Shown here piece after piece: positions 23,634 to 35,737 of a DNA stretch of 64,000 nucleotides. Source of the DNA: Typha latifolia (taxonomy: Eukaryota > Streptophyta > Magnoliopsida > Poales > Typhaceae). Positions within the stretch are counted from its first letter, which is position 1. Each line of letters opens with the position of its first letter. The notes below the pieces were generated by a model. It made no database searches, was not told the DNA's origin, and saw only the letters and a list, made by a program, of their open reading frames with translations. The stretch covers positions 4,650,001 to 4,714,000 of the forward strand of contig CM034103.1 in NCBI GenBank assembly GCA_019914945.1. Reading direction: 5' to 3'. Made by a program: the position numbers and the translations under genes.

Positions 23634-24905
23634 ATGGTTGAAATAAGGAAGATGCAATCAATAAGGAGACCTATGAAGAGCAAATCGATAAGGGAAGACT
23701 CAATCCACGATGACCCTAACCGTGAGGTCGATTCCTTTGGAGCGACCATGGCAGAACCAAGTCAACCAATGTCCATGAGTGCGAATATGGATGAATTTAG
23801 GGGCATGTTCCATATATTGATGCATAGAGTTGACTCAATTCAAAAGGATCACAATGATTTCAAGGAATATGTCAAGAACTGATTTGATTCGTTATCTCCT
23901 CGAAAGGCAATTGGAGTTTCAAGTAGGACTAGTAGTGGGATCTCATCGAACTAATACCCCATAGGTCAAGGTGTGTCATGCGAGTATCAATGATCCCCTC
24001 TTACCTATGCCCACACATCATTCCCCACCTCCGTTGCAAAACCCAAGACCGACAGTGGTGAAACCCGAGAGGTTGATCCCTATGGAGATGGTGATGGATG
24101 TGCTTGAGGATTTAGAGAAGGTGATCAACTTCCACAAAGGTTTAGACTTGAACCAAGAATCTTTTGCGAACCTGACAGTACTATTCGAGCGAGAACCGCT
24201 CGCTTGGAGTTTCCAAAATTTCAAGGCAGTGATCCAACAGATGGGTGTTTCAAGAAACAATATTTTGATTGTCAAGGTATAGTGAAAGATATAAAAGTCC
24301 ATTCTTTGTCGTATAGATCGATTCTTCGTGGTGGTGGATTTACCGGATGGGCTAATTTTTGTAGGAGGATTACACGCAGATTTAGGACAGCGGCATATGA
24401 AAAGTTTGCTGCCACATTAAGCAAGATGGTTTAGAGGACAACCGTATTGGAGTACCAAGCTGAGTTTGAAAGAGTTAGTAGTCGTTGTGAGCCACTATGG
24501 CCCGAACGAACATTGATGAGTATATTTATTTTAGGGCTGTGGGATGAGATACAAGTGAATGTTCATTCTCTATGTCCTACTACTCTTGAGGAGGCCTTTG
24601 AGAAGGCCATGAGAATGGAACAAAAGCATAGGGCTCTAAAGATGGGAGCGAAAACCAATTGGGGCAACCGAGATGGGCAGTTTGCACCTAGAACGCCGGT
24701 TGAAAATTCTGCAGTGTCAAAAATAGCGCCTGCGAGTACTAGACCATTACCACCTTTGAGACCTTCTAATGTTAGAGGAGGCACAAAATCCCCCGTTCGA
24801 ACTCTCACACCTGCTTAGATGGAGGAGCAAAGAGCGAAGGGCCTTTGCTTTCCATGTGATGAGCGTTTCACCCCCGTCATCATTGTTCTAAACCGATTGG
24901 GAGTG
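23634..24905 (+). pseudogene. G1 gag (broken)
   Basis: The ATG at 23634 follows the PBS and leads into MVEIRKMQSIRR; the same start (MVEITKMTSTRRS) is found in the copy at 45771-46085. Parts continue at 23971-24282, 24204-24434 (FPKFQGSDPTDG, the region before the capsid core) and 24447-24818 (EYQAEFERVSSRCE, then LEEAFEKAMRMEQKHRALK). A zinc-knuckle-like CFPCDERF at about 24845 loses its downstream HxxC part through a frameshift. A stop at 23880 and several shifts make it non-functional. Confidence 0.85.
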
Positions 24906-24907
24906 TG

Positions 24908-25680
24908 ATGCTTATCAACGATATTGAGGAGGATGATGAGATTGTTGGTGATGGAGAGTGTCCAGAGGAGGTCTATGAGGAAACCGTTGAGGAGGGCATG
25001 GAGGAAGATATCCAAGCTGAAATATCAATACATGAATATTCGGGTACTTTCGTGCTGAGGACGTTTCAAGTAGACGGGCTCGCTAGAAAGAATTGTGTGC
25101 ACATCCTCATCGATTCGGGTAGTACACACAACTTTCTAGACGAGAGGTTAGCGAGGAGATTGGGTTTGGATGCTGAACCAACCACGGGATTTGACGTTGC
25201 TATTGGAGACAGCATGAAGCTTAAGGCGGGAAGCTTGTGTCGTTGGGTCGGTATACGGGTGCAAGGACATGACATCATTGTGGACTTGTATACGTTGGCA
25301 CTGCGAGGAGCGGACATTGTCCTTGGTACTCAGTGGTTACAGAGTTTGGGACTCGTCACATTTGATTTTCGGAGGATATGGATGAAATTTAAACAAGGAA
25401 ACAAAGATGTGTGGCTTGATGGTGTTTGGTCTTCGCCGATTCCTGCGATGCAGCCTATGGTGGGGCTGCCTTGTGCGTATGCTTTGGTCTATCTTCTTCA
25501 GTTAGGACCAATAGGAGATGAGCCTCAAACGAGTTCAGGTACTACCATTGAATTGTCTAATTTATTAGATAACTTTTCTGGACTATTTGAGGAGCCACTG
25601 GAGTTGCCACCGAGGAGAGCGACAGACCATCGCATAGAGATTATACCCGAGGCTGCATCGGCGAACGTGAGGCCGGGTAT
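24908..25680 (+). pseudogene. G1 retroviral-type aspartic protease region
   Basis: This frame is open from 24905 to 25771. It holds an acidic linker, then EYSGTFVLRTFQVDGL, the active-site motif ILIDSGSTHNFLD, a second strand VAIGDSMKLKAGS and the LRGADIVLGTQWLQSLG flap-distal block. These are the hallmarks of the gypsy pepsin-type protease that cleaves the polyprotein. It is the best-preserved part of the element. It then runs into RT across a deletion at about 25670. Confidence 0.85.
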
Positions 25681-26640
25681 CATCAAATTAGAGTTCACCC
25701 GACGGATGTGCATAAAACTACATTTTGGACTCCGGACAGGTATTACAACAGACATTACAAGTTCCGGGTGATGCCTTTTGGCCTCACCAATGCTCCAGCT
25801 ACCTTTCAAGGCCTCATGAATGATATATTTCAGCCACTCTTGCGAAGGTATGTCTTGGTATTTTTTGAGGACATTTTGGTATATAGCAGGACTGAATTGG
25901 AGCATTGGCGGTATTTGGAAGATGTGCTGAATTTGTTGAAGCAAAACCAATTAAAGATCAAGAAGTCCAAGTGCCTATGGGGAGTACCACAAGTAAAGTA
26001 TTTAGGCCACATTATTTCAGTGGATGGTGTAGCGGTAGATCCTCAAAAGGTTGCATGTATGACCGCTTGGCCTATTCCTACTAATACCACCAGATTGAGA
26101 GGATTTTTGGAGCTGACCGGATATATCGACGCTTCATCGCCGGATATGGCAAGATCGCTGCTCCTCTCACTTCTTTGTTGAAGAAGAACTCTTTTAGATG
26201 GACGGATGAAGCCACTTCAGCCTTTGAAAAATTCAAAACAACAATGACGACGGCACTCATTTTAGCGCTACCGGACTTAACCAAAGAGTTCATTGTAGAA
26301 TGTTATGCATCGGGTGTTGACATAAGAGCTGTACTTATGCAAAGAGGACATTTCATAGTCTTTCTTAGTAAGGCTTTGTCATAAAAATCTCAGCAATTAT
26401 CGACTTATGAGAGCGAGATGTTGGCAATTCTGCATGTGGTGACAAAGTGGAGGCCTTATTGATCGGTAGAAGATTCATTATCCAAATCGATCAAAGGAGC
26501 CTTCCATACTTTATGGGACAATGTATATACACTCCAGCACAGCAGCGATAGGTCACAAAATTGCTGGGATATGATTATGAAATCCAATACAAGAAAGGAA
26601 CAGAAAATAGAGCGGCGAATGCACTATTGCGCCAACCCAA
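25670..26640 (+). pseudogene. G1 reverse transcriptase and RNase H (broken)
   Basis: RT resumes at the GYHQIR region directly after the AANVRP block, so its first conserved motifs, including the FSKLDLK aspartate, are deleted; AGGCCGG at the join suggests microhomology. [16 protein letters not shown] follows, then the catalytic box reads FFEDILVYS where FFDD/FVDD is expected. The RT tail (VKYLGHIISVDG) leads to RNase H (26175-26480), where the first Asp motif VECDASG is VECYASG. A stop in ALS*KSQQ and a frameshift near 26460 add further damage. Confidence 0.87.
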
Positions 26641-27412
26641 TACCGCCGAGCTTGCAGCCTATACATCTCCTACCTTTCCCTTCCTTGACGAGCTGAGGTA
26701 TGCATATACATCTGACCTAGATATTTTGAGATTATTGCTGGAGGTGATGGATGATCCAAAGCGCCATCACGAGTTGGAGAATCGAGGCGGTTTGCTGCTG
26801 GACCTCGGATGCATTCGGGTGCCCATAAATGATGGATTGCGACAGAAATTGTTGGAGCATATTCACCACACTCTAGAGGCTGGTCATGAGGGTATCTTGA
26901 GGACTTATAAGAGGATATCTCAGAGTTGCACGTGGCTAGGTTGAGGCGGGATGTGAGGAGTTTTGTCCGTGCTTGCGAAGTCTATCAAAGAGCTAAAGCA
27001 ACCACGTTGAAACCAGCCGGATTACTTCAGCCTTTACCTATACCGGACCGTGTTTGGGAGGACATTTCTATGGATTTCATAGAGGGTCTTCCGCTGGTAC
27101 GTGGTTATTTCGTTATCTTTGTAGTGGTTGATAGATTGAGCAAGTATGCACACTTTTCGGCATTGTTACATTCATTTTCAGCCAAGTCGATGGCTGAAAT
27201 TTTTGTTAGAAATGTTGCTCGGTTACATGGCATGCCACGCACAATTGTCTCGGATCGTGATCGTATATTTATGAATGACTTTTGGACGGAGTTTTTCAGA
27301 TTGCAGGAGACTCGATTCAACTTCAATTCGGCCTACCATCCGTAGATGGACGGCCAAACCGAGGTGGTCAATCGAGGCATTGAGCAGTACTTTAGGTGCT
27401 TTGTTGGAGAGA
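26641..27412 (+). pseudogene. G1 integrase, N-terminal and core part (broken)
   Basis: It begins after RNase H with LDELRYAYTSD and the zinc-binding region (HHTLEAGHEG, then CEVYQRAKA, where the second Cys of the finger is Tyr). The core reads WEDISMDFIEGLP, VVDRLSKYAHFSAL, LHGMPRTIVSDRDRIF and FNSAYHP followed by a stop in place of the usual Gln, then DGQTEVVNRG. A frameshift at 26940 separates the finger from the core. The frame is cut at 27412 by the nested LTR and resumes at 29811. Confidence 0.88.
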
Positions 27413-29555
27413 TGTAACACCCAGAACCCTAAACACGTGCATGGCACGAGCCCACATGGCACGTGCGTGCCACTTGACTATTTGGTTAGGTAAACAATCA
27501 AATAAACCTGTATAAACATCATAATTTATCCACAACATCTAAACTAAGAAAAACACAAGTCTAACCCTACTTGGGCCCCACACAGGCCACAACACATCAT
27601 CAAGAGTTTTTCACCACAATATATACACAATGGTGGCACATACATTATTATACAAGTACAAAGTCACCTACTAAAATATAAGTTAAGGATAAAGACACAC
27701 TTTGGAAGATGCCCATTAATACATCAAATAAGATAACACATCTAATGCATAACACTAATCATACACTATTCTCCACCCACTCGCAAGATTTCTAAGGGAG
27801 TATCCTGCTCCACTCGTTCAATTGGGATTTTGGAAAGGAGAAAACAAAGAGAGTCATGAGTTAAAGGCTTAGTGAATAGACCTTACCCCGAATCAGTGAA
27901 GCCAAACAAAGAGTTAATCATGTACTGGATAATATGAATCAGAAAGAGCATCATGTTATGAATGAGAGTATGAATGTAACCTCAATAATATATAATTGAA
28001 ATATAGATAACATGTCGAACTCAATAATATATAATTGAAATATAGATAACATGTCATAACTGATAAAAGCATATAATCATCGACAATAAGTAAACAAATC
28101 TTAGCTGATAGAAATCTCGTGAGGATAACTCGCCACATATGCCCTAGCGAATGACATGTGTCCGAATGTCTGTTGTGCACACAAACTAACGACCTCAGAC
28201 GTAAGGCCAACAGAATATATACTCATGTTAATCTATTACATATATACTCGTGTTACAGATCAACTGGACATAACATTATAATAGTATAATCATCTCTCAT
28301 GATCTCTATATATCACCAATGTGCTCATATCCTAGATCAACCTAATCAGATGCATGATTAAATATGCTCGACTGTAATCATCTCTAGATAAAGTCATATA
28401 ATCATGTTGGAGGCCAAAACATGCATGTACATAATATATAATATAAGCTAATTTGAGAAAAGTATCTAGGGGATAAGACTACTCACCACCACTGCAAATA
28501 CTAAACAACAACTCGTTTACATTGCTATGACAATGATCAAGCTTCGATACCACGGGGTCTTGAACAGGGGGGTCGGAATCTAAAATTATTTAAGTAGTAA
28601 AAAGTTAGTCGTTCATCTAATTAAAATCCGTTCATGTAAAATATGATGATTTATTAGATTTTAGAATTTCTACTTATCTTCATAACTAGCTAGATTTTTA
28701 ATTATAAATAAAAATATAAGTATAGATAAGAACCTAATTATAATTAAATTATATCTTGATTAATTAGAGACTATATAGGCATTACTTTATAAAATAATAA
28801 ATAAATACATAAGCCGATTATTTTATTTGTTACAAAATAATAATGTATAATAAATTATTAGAATTATTTAAAATGTATCTCATAAAAATATTAGTATATA
28901 AATTTGATAATTATAATTTACAAATCTATATATTAATCTAATAAAGATATAAATAAAATAAATATGAGTATTACTTATATTTATACCTAATTAATCATTG
29001 ATTATACAAATTATAATTAATACTAATCATATTGAAGAATATATATTATTATTATATTTTAAATGTCTAAATAATCTATTTGCATTAATTAAGAAGGAAA
29101 AACCTAAATAAATAACATTAATAAAATAATTAATTAATTAATTAAAAAAAACTGCCATTAGTGCTGGGCTCAGCCTAGCACTCTGCAGAAAAAGAAAGAG
29201 CAAAAGCCGAGGAAGGAGAAAAAGAAAGAAAGAAGAAGAAGAAGAAGAAGAAGAAGAAGAAGAGAAGAGGAGGGGAGGGAGCTGCGGACCCAGGCCGGCG
29301 GGGAGGGGCTCGGCCGCTGCTGGCCAGCCAGCGGCCGGCCTCTCGCCGACGGCTCGGCTATGGTGAGCCCAAGCTGAAGGCAAGAAAGAGAGAGAGAGAG
29401 AGAGAGAGAGGAAGGAAAGGAAAGAGTGGGAGAGTGAGAGGTCTTACCGGCGGCTGCGGCTCCAGGAAAGGTGTCGGCAATGCAGAGAAAGGAGTGCGAG
29501 AGAGAATAGAGAGAGAGTAGAGTGAGAGGGAGAGAGAGTAGAGTGAGAGGGTGGT

Positions 29556-29602
<47 letters not shown>

Positions 29603-29810
29603 GGAGAGAGAGAGAGAGGCGGTGGAGGGGGAAAAGGGTGGCGATGCTGGGGCCCGCCATGGCTAGTTGGCCGCAGTTGGTTGGCTGCGGCCGTGGCGGT
29701 GGGCATGTGGCATCTAACCAAACAAGCTGCTCATGGGCACAAGGCCACTACCTTTTTTAATTTTTTAATTTTTTTATTTTTTTAATCCCTACTTAGGTTA
29801 TTACAAGAGA
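27408..29810 (-). mobile_element. Solo L2 LTR nested in G1 integrase, TSD AGAGA
   Basis: The LTR occupies 27413-29805 (2393 bases), with TGTAACACCC at the left and GGTTATTACA at the right. AGAGA flanks it at 27408-27412 and 29806-29810. Deleting it with one AGAGA restores the integrase frame (CFVGEMSKRRLEFLPWA). It is therefore younger than the G1 copy. It contains an AT-rich part (28590-29150) and a GC-rich part with (GA)n tracts (29385-29620); long Ser/Leu-rich frames across the latter are composition shadows. Confidence 0.95.
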
Positions 29811-30503
29811 TGTCGAAACGACGGTTGGAGTTCTTACCGTGGGCATAGTGGTCTTATAACACCGCCTACCATAACAGCATTGGCATGACTATATTTTTGG
29901 TGGTGTATGGACGCACGGCTCCGACGTTGTGCGCTTATGATCCAATGGCATCTGCAGATCGGACGAAGGTGGACTTAGCCTTGATGGATAGAGACGCCAC
30001 ATTGAGGAGGTTGCGTGCTTATCTTAAACTTGCTCAAAACAGCATGAAACAAGTTTATGATCGTAGCCATAGGGAGCAGGAGTTCGACATCGGCACAATT
30101 GGGTGTTTGTGAGGGTGTAGCCATATCGACAAGTGACCTTACGTCCGATACGTAACCAAAAGTTAGCACATCGCTACTTTGGTCAGTTTTGGGTGTTGGA
30201 GCATATTGGTCCGGTTGCATATCGTTTGGAGCTGCTGGAGGGGTCGAGTGTGCATTGTCTTTCATGTTGCATTGTTGAGAGAGCGCATTGGAGATCATGA
30301 GATTATTTAATCGATTCTACCGGAGCCATTGGAGGAGATAGAGATCACAGAGCCAGTTCGAGTACTTGCTAGACGCCAATAACGACATGGTACCAGATTG
30401 GAGATGGAGATTCTAGTTGAGTGGCTTGGTAAGCCATCCGATGAGACGACATGGGAGTTGGAGACTGATATCTTGGAGCGTTTCCCCGACTTTTCACCTT
30501 AAG
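29811..30503 (+). pseudogene. G1 integrase C terminus and chromodomain (broken)
   Basis: This continues the split integrase: KRRLEFLPWA, then NTAYHNSIGMTIFLVVYGRTAPTL, LRAYLKLAQNSMKQVYDRSHREQEF and stops at about 30112. Out of frame pieces give RERIGDHEI and the chromodomain (RLEMEILVEWLGKPSDETTWELE). It ends just before the LTR with PDFSP, stop, and a purine-rich GGGCAAGGTGGGGGAAGCG, the polypurine tract. Confidence 0.85.
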
Positions 30504-30529
30504 GGCAAGGTGGGGGAAGCGTGCTGCGC

Positions 30530-31297
30530 TGATACACTTAGATAGGATCTATTCTTATTGCATTAGGTGTTTATTCTTATTAAAATACAATTTTTCTAGG
30601 TCGCGTTCAAATGCAGGAGGGGTCGCATTCGAATGCCCTTGTGAATATCTGCATCAAGTTCGTAAATACAGAGAATGCATATTATGCGTTCGAATGCGGT
30701 CAGGCGAGTTCAAACGCCTGCGTTCGAACGCCTGAATCGCATTGGCACATATAAAGAACGTCTTTTGGTGTGTTCAAACGCGATCGGGAGCGTTTGAACG
30801 TGATCGACGGGAAAGTTCTAGAATTAGGGTTTCATATTGTTTTAGGACTTGTTGGCTAGCCTCTATATATATGTGGATGGCAACCAACTTCATAATGCAA
30901 TTGGATTATTGATTTCTTACCTCCTATCTTCTCTCTAGACTTCTCCCTCCTCCTTCTTCACCATCCTTTCACCTCTACCATTGGCAAGGTTTCTCCTAAC
31001 CTCTAGTCTTCATCGACTGTCGAGCCACCCTTGTTCTTTGGGATCTTGGCCACTTCATTTCTTTCGTCTATTTCCCTAAATCACATCAACAATCCACTTT
31101 CATCTCCATATCCATCAATAACCCTAAGATCCACTCCACCCATCGCCACCACCATCACCAACGTTATTCCGTATTTTCGTCCAAGTTTCAGTTCGAATCT
31201 GCGAAGGACATAAGTACAAAAGTTGTAGATCAGGAAGTTACGGATCTAACCTAATTCGTTTCGTAATTTTATGACTACAGTAGAATATCTGACAAAT
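30530..31297 (+). repeat. 3' LTR of the G1 chromovirus (truncated)
   Basis: It starts TGATACACTTAGATAGG after the PPT and matches 22673-23450, including the motif cluster (30600-30800) and the TGTTGGCTAGCCTCTATATATATG block. It stops after GAATATCTGACAAATAG at about 31297, where a minus-strand integrase of another family begins. Confidence 0.85.
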
Positions 31298-32615
31298 AGT
31301 TTGGTAGGCCTTCAATGATAACCGATCGCTCTTGGACGATTGGTAGGCCTTCAATGAAGTCCATTAAAATATCTTCCCAAATTCGCTCGGGCATGGGAAG
31401 GGGTTGGAGAAAGTCGGCTGATCGAGTCGAATCTGCTTTGGCTTGTTGGCATATTTCACATGTGCGGATGTAGTTGCACACGTCTTTCTTCATGCCAGTC
31501 CACTAAAAACTGAGGTAGTCGCTTGTGGTTCTGAAAGATGCCCTCATGGCCCATGAGCGTTGAGTCGTAGAAGTAGCTAATCAAAGCAGTCCGCAAGTCT
31601 GCATTAGTTCGGATTAGGATCCGGTCCCCCTTGACCATGAGTTTGTCTCTCGTGCTATACTTGATATGACTTGATGGGTCTTGAGTCATCTAAGCTGCAA
31701 GTACCACTAGGCTTGGGTCTTTCAAGGTTGCTTCCCTGATCCAGTCCAACAAGGGGAGGGTTGGAATCGATAGGGTGGCTAGCTCAGTAGCATCAGGTTG
31801 GCGCGAGAGTGCGATGGGTTGCGCCATTCTCCAAACCCTTTTTGTAAACCAAGTCATAGTCATACCCAAGCAATATAGAGAGCCACCTTTGTTGCATTGG
31901 AGTGTGGATCCTTTGTCCTATGTAAGTAGGGCAGACTTTGATCAGTGCGCACTATGAAACACCTTCCGATCTGGTATAGGCACCACTTGCTAATAGCGTG
32001 GACCACATCTAACAGCTCTCACTCATATGTCGACAATTTGCATGACTGTTGCGAGAGGTCCTTGCTCATGTAGGCTATGGATCGCCCTTCCTGCATCAAA
32101 ATTGTGCCGATCCCAGACCTAGATGCGTAACACTCGACAAAAAGGTCTTGGCGAAATCTGGTAGGGCTAACATGGTCGCCTCGGTCATAGCTTGCTTGAG
32201 TTCTTCAAATGCCCGTTTTATCTTGTCGTTCCACTCAAATTCGTCTTTGCGGCGTAGGGAGGTCAATGGGGTTTCTGTAGCCCCGGGATGGATCAACGGT
32301 AGTAGCTAGTGAGGCAAAGGAAGTCTCGGAGCTCCATAGGTGGTGTAGGTGCTCCTTTGATCGGTTGTAATTGAGGATGTCATCAAAAAACACCAAAACA
32401 TACCATCGAAGGTGTGGACGAAATACATCGTTCATTAGCCTTTGTAAAGTTGCCGAGGCATTGGTTAGGCCAAAGGGCATTACAAGGAACTTGTAATGCC
32501 CGTCATGGGTTCGAAAGGCTGTCTTGTGAACGTCGGCCGCTCGAACCCTAATCTAGTGATAGCTGGCCTACAAATCTAGCTTGGTGAAGATGGTGGCACC
32601 GGCTGACTCGTCCAA
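31298..32615 (-). pseudogene. RT-RNase H-integrase fragment of another gypsy family (G3)
   Basis: Minus-strand order is RT (near 32610, a TKLDL motif; 32480-32235, [21 protein letters not shown] and an intact FFDDIL box), RNase H pieces (32296-32096, [18 protein letters not shown]), the H2C2 region (31689-31456, TLMGHEGIFQNHKRL) and the integrase start (31493-31275, CEICQQAKA, WEDILMDFIEGLP). Frames are broken throughout. Residues differ from G1 (for example [11 protein letters not shown] against LRRYVLVFFED), so this is a separate chromovirus-like family. It is cut at both ends. Confidence 0.83.
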
Positions 32616-33374
32616 ATAATTTATTATAATATTATTTTGTAACAAATGAAATACTAGGCTTTTTTATTTATTTATTTATTATTTTATAAAGTAAACAGTA
32701 CATAGTACCTAATTAATCAAGATAGAGTGAGAACCACAACTTAGTTATAATTAAAATTTTATCTATATTTATATGTTTATTTTTAATTATAATTATATAT
32801 ATATAGCCTTTTACTTTATTTTATTTTATAATGTCATACTTAGACTGCTTTTTTATCTAAAACGGAGCAACCATTTTATTCTGATTTCATATCTGACCTT
32901 TTATAATAATAGTATATTTTTTAACATTAAAAGTTATATTTATAATGTAAATCTAACTAGTTATATAGATAAGTAAAAACTCTAAACTTAATAAATATCA
33001 TATTTTGCACAAACATATTTTAATTAGATATATGGCTAATTTTATATTACATAAATATTTTCAGATCCTGAACCCTTTATTTTATATCTCATTGATCTAA
33101 TTAGCAATGTGTTGACTCTCAGTTGGCAGGCATGAGGGATATGTGTTTTGTATCTTCTAATCAGGCTGTGAGTAGTTTTATCCCCTATACGTCTTTCTTA
33201 AATTAGGATATATTATATAATTATGTATATACATATTTTGGCCTCCAGCATGTTTATATGATCTTATTTAGAAATGATTTTAGTCGAGCATATTTTATTA
33301 TTCATTCGATTAGATTGATCTTGGATATTAGTATGCTGGTGATATATAGAGATGATTAGAGATGGCTATACTAA
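32616..33374 (+). repeat. L2 LTR, 5' part, interrupted by G2
   Basis: It is the reverse-complement match of the L2 region seen at 28240-28860 (minus strand), including TTTTGGCCTCCAGCATG and the GATGATTAGAGATG block near 33350. It stops where G2 LTR sequence (TACCATTCTGCC) begins at about 33375. The 3' part of a plus-oriented L2 LTR resumes at 36309. Confidence 0.72.
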
Positions 33375-33545
33375 TATTTACCATTCTGCCCTCTGTAACC
33401 TATCTCCACTTTTTTATTTTTAGCTTTCCATCCCGACCTCCAATTTAAGTGAAACTAGAGCCATTAGAACCCTAACTCACAAGGCTACCACCTAAAGTTT
33501 CATAATTTTCTTATGAACGAATCATTCCAGATCTCGTTCGTAACA
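33375..33545 (+). repeat. G2 5' LTR, truncated (last ~170 bases)
   Basis: It matches the end of the LTR at 35738-36308, from TACCATTCTGCC to GTTCGTAACA. About 400 bases of its 5' part are missing. A PBS-like TTATTATCAGAGCC follows at 33546. Confidence 0.78.
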
Positions 33546-33572
33546 TTATTATCAGAGCCGACGTTCCTCGAA

Positions 33573-35690
33573 AGATGGTTAACACGCGTTCCAAAGCCAA
33601 CGAGGAGGGATCGATTGTGGAGAACCACGATCTCATCTCCATTCTAGTGGGAGTTGATTTGGCACCGCCTCCAACCCAGTAACTATGGATGATGAGCCAC
33701 CAGCGTGGGCAAAAGCTTTTTTTAAAGCATATTCGGTTGAGTCGAAGGAGAACACGAAGGAGATCCAAACCACCCTCAAGGACTTGATCCAAGGCTTGAC
33801 GGAGGCCTTACTAGCCGCCCTCCACTGACCTGCGCTGCCAGCGCCATCAGCCACAACAGAAATAGCGCAACCACGGCCACCAACCTCAAATCATGAAGGA
33901 GGTAGAGAGAAGACCCAACCACCGGCGAGAACCCTTCCTCGGATCGTGGAGGAATGCCTTCCGTCCCTATAGGCCGAGCCCGTCGCCGCATCAACGCCGA
34001 AGCAGCCACCAGAGATGGCCCCCTAGCTGTCTTCCTAACTCGTGGTGGGAGCTAGGGCTTAAAACCCTAGCCTCCCACCGGCAGCTACCGGTAACTCCCA
34101 GCCCCCGCCGCCACGTTCGGTCCCTCCCATGGGACCCTTGCACTCGAGCTCTAACCACCGTTCACATCGGCACCAGCTAGAAAACCGCCAGCAACGGTGG
34201 TTCGCGCTGCAGCAAACTCGCTACTGGTGGCCACGAGTCTGACGCTCCTATGCCCACCAGTGACCGCGATCAGCTTCCTCGGGCTGCCGGCCAATGGTGG
34301 CCGCCACAGCCGCAAGCGACCATCGGGTAGCCGAACCCAACAGCCATAGCCGCGGGAAGCTACCCGTACATCGGGGTGGCTCCGTCGCGGCTTCTCGCCG
34401 CCACTGCTCCCTTGTAGTAGGGCCATTGGTCCCTTTTGTAGCCATCGGGGGCGATGCACTAAGGTCGTCGCTCATCGCTGTTCCACCACCGCGAGGACCA
34501 GCCAAGGGTCAACTACCAGCGATCCCCAATCGTACCAAACTGCCTCCGCCCCTCATGCACCCTGTGGCGGCACCCCTAGGCCGAATTCCAAATTCAGCCT
34601 TAGGGTTAGGTTATTAGAAAGAAAGAGATAAAGCGCATGATTTTTAAGGCAGGCCAAATTTTAGCAAACCGATTCGATCGCCTCATGCGAACTAGTTTGG
34701 AATCCATAAACAAGACCCCGAGCACAAGTACGAGCCTGAGGATGAATGGTGGAATTAATCAATGGGCCCACATCGTCAGATTGAGCCGAACCCATGTGCA
34801 GCCCGGGGGCAACATAAGCCAAACCCATGGGCCTATGACCCACGAGACCATCCTAGATCCCGAGGTCACTTCGCTCATGATGAGAGACCACATTTTGGGA
34901 TCCAAACTCGGACCGTCAAGCTTGATTTTCCAAAATTTTCTAGAGGAGACCCGCTAGACTGGACCTATCTAGCGGAGCAGTTTTCACATACCATGGCACG
35001 ACCGACCACCAGAAGGTACAGCTAGCCTCATTCCACTTGGAGGGCGTGGCGATTAGGTGGTACCAGTCGATTAAGCGGACTCGACCATTTGAGTCTTGGT
35101 AGGACTTTGCGGATGCGATTTGTGCTTAGTTCAGTCTGACCCAGTATGAGGACTTTTAGGCCATGTTGACTAAGTTGACTCAGTCAACAACATTTTGAGC
35201 TCTACCGGGAGGAGTTCAAGCGGATATGCAATCAAGTCACTAACTGGTCTGACTCGGCCCTAAAGAGTACCTTCATTAGCGGGCTTAGGCCTGACATTCA
35301 GGCTGAGGTCAAGGCTTTGAGGCCCACTACTTCTAACGAGGCCTTCTCCTTAGCTGTTCTGATGGAGTCCAAGTTGGATCAACTAAACCAAATCCGCAAG
35401 AAGGAGAGAAGAAAGGCGGCCAAAAGCTCATGGCCCACTGAAGACGGCATCTGCCCTGACTCAGCCTACACAAATGGCTTAGCCTAACCAATATATGATC
35501 ACGCGTTGTTTTGTACCCAACGACTTAGAAAAGCGCTGAAGAAAGGCTTGTGTTTTTACTCTGATGACCAATTTACCGCTGGTCATAAATGCAAGCGGTA
35601 ACCAGTCCAAGTCATGTTCCTAGGCAGACTCGAGGAAGATGAACCCGAATCCACTGATTGGCACGAAAACATTGTATAAGTACAAGGACT
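33573..35690 (+). pseudogene. G2 gag (broken)
   Basis: The ATG near 33573 starts MVNTRSKANEEGS, a usual opening for plant gypsy gag. After a GC-rich segment with no gag similarity (about 34050-34610), the capsid region resumes at 34762-35025 (VKLDFPKFSRGDPLDWTYLAEQF). It continues in shifting frames with SGLRPDIQAEVKALRPTT (35279-35330) and AVLMESKLDQLNQIRK, and ends with a degraded knuckle (CFYSDDQFTAGHKC, 35550-35595). Many stops occur. Confidence 0.8.
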
Positions 35691-35737
35691 TAAGAGACTA
35701 GTCACCTTGAGGACAAGGTGTCGGAAGCATGGTGGAT

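Larger units (their letters stand above)
22673..31297 (+). mobile_element. Near-complete, inactive G1 Ty3/gypsy chromovirus with nested insertion
   Basis: Order is LTR, PBS, gag, protease, RT, RNase H, integrase, chromodomain, PPT, LTR, typical of a Ty3/gypsy chromovirus. The integrase is split by a 2.4 kb solo LTR (27413-29805); without it the element would be about 6.2 kb. Both LTRs start TGATACACTTAGATA. The 3' LTR breaks off at about 31297 against another gypsy fragment, so the target duplication cannot be checked. Every coding domain is damaged. Related copies lie at 17757-22440, 45057-46926 and 60388-63175. Confidence 0.88.

Noticed and set aside
29170..29721. Ser/Leu-rich 183-codon minus-strand frame, and a similar one at 44437-44988
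   Set aside because: Both lie over (GA)n tracts at the same place of two L2 LTR copies and are composition artefacts.
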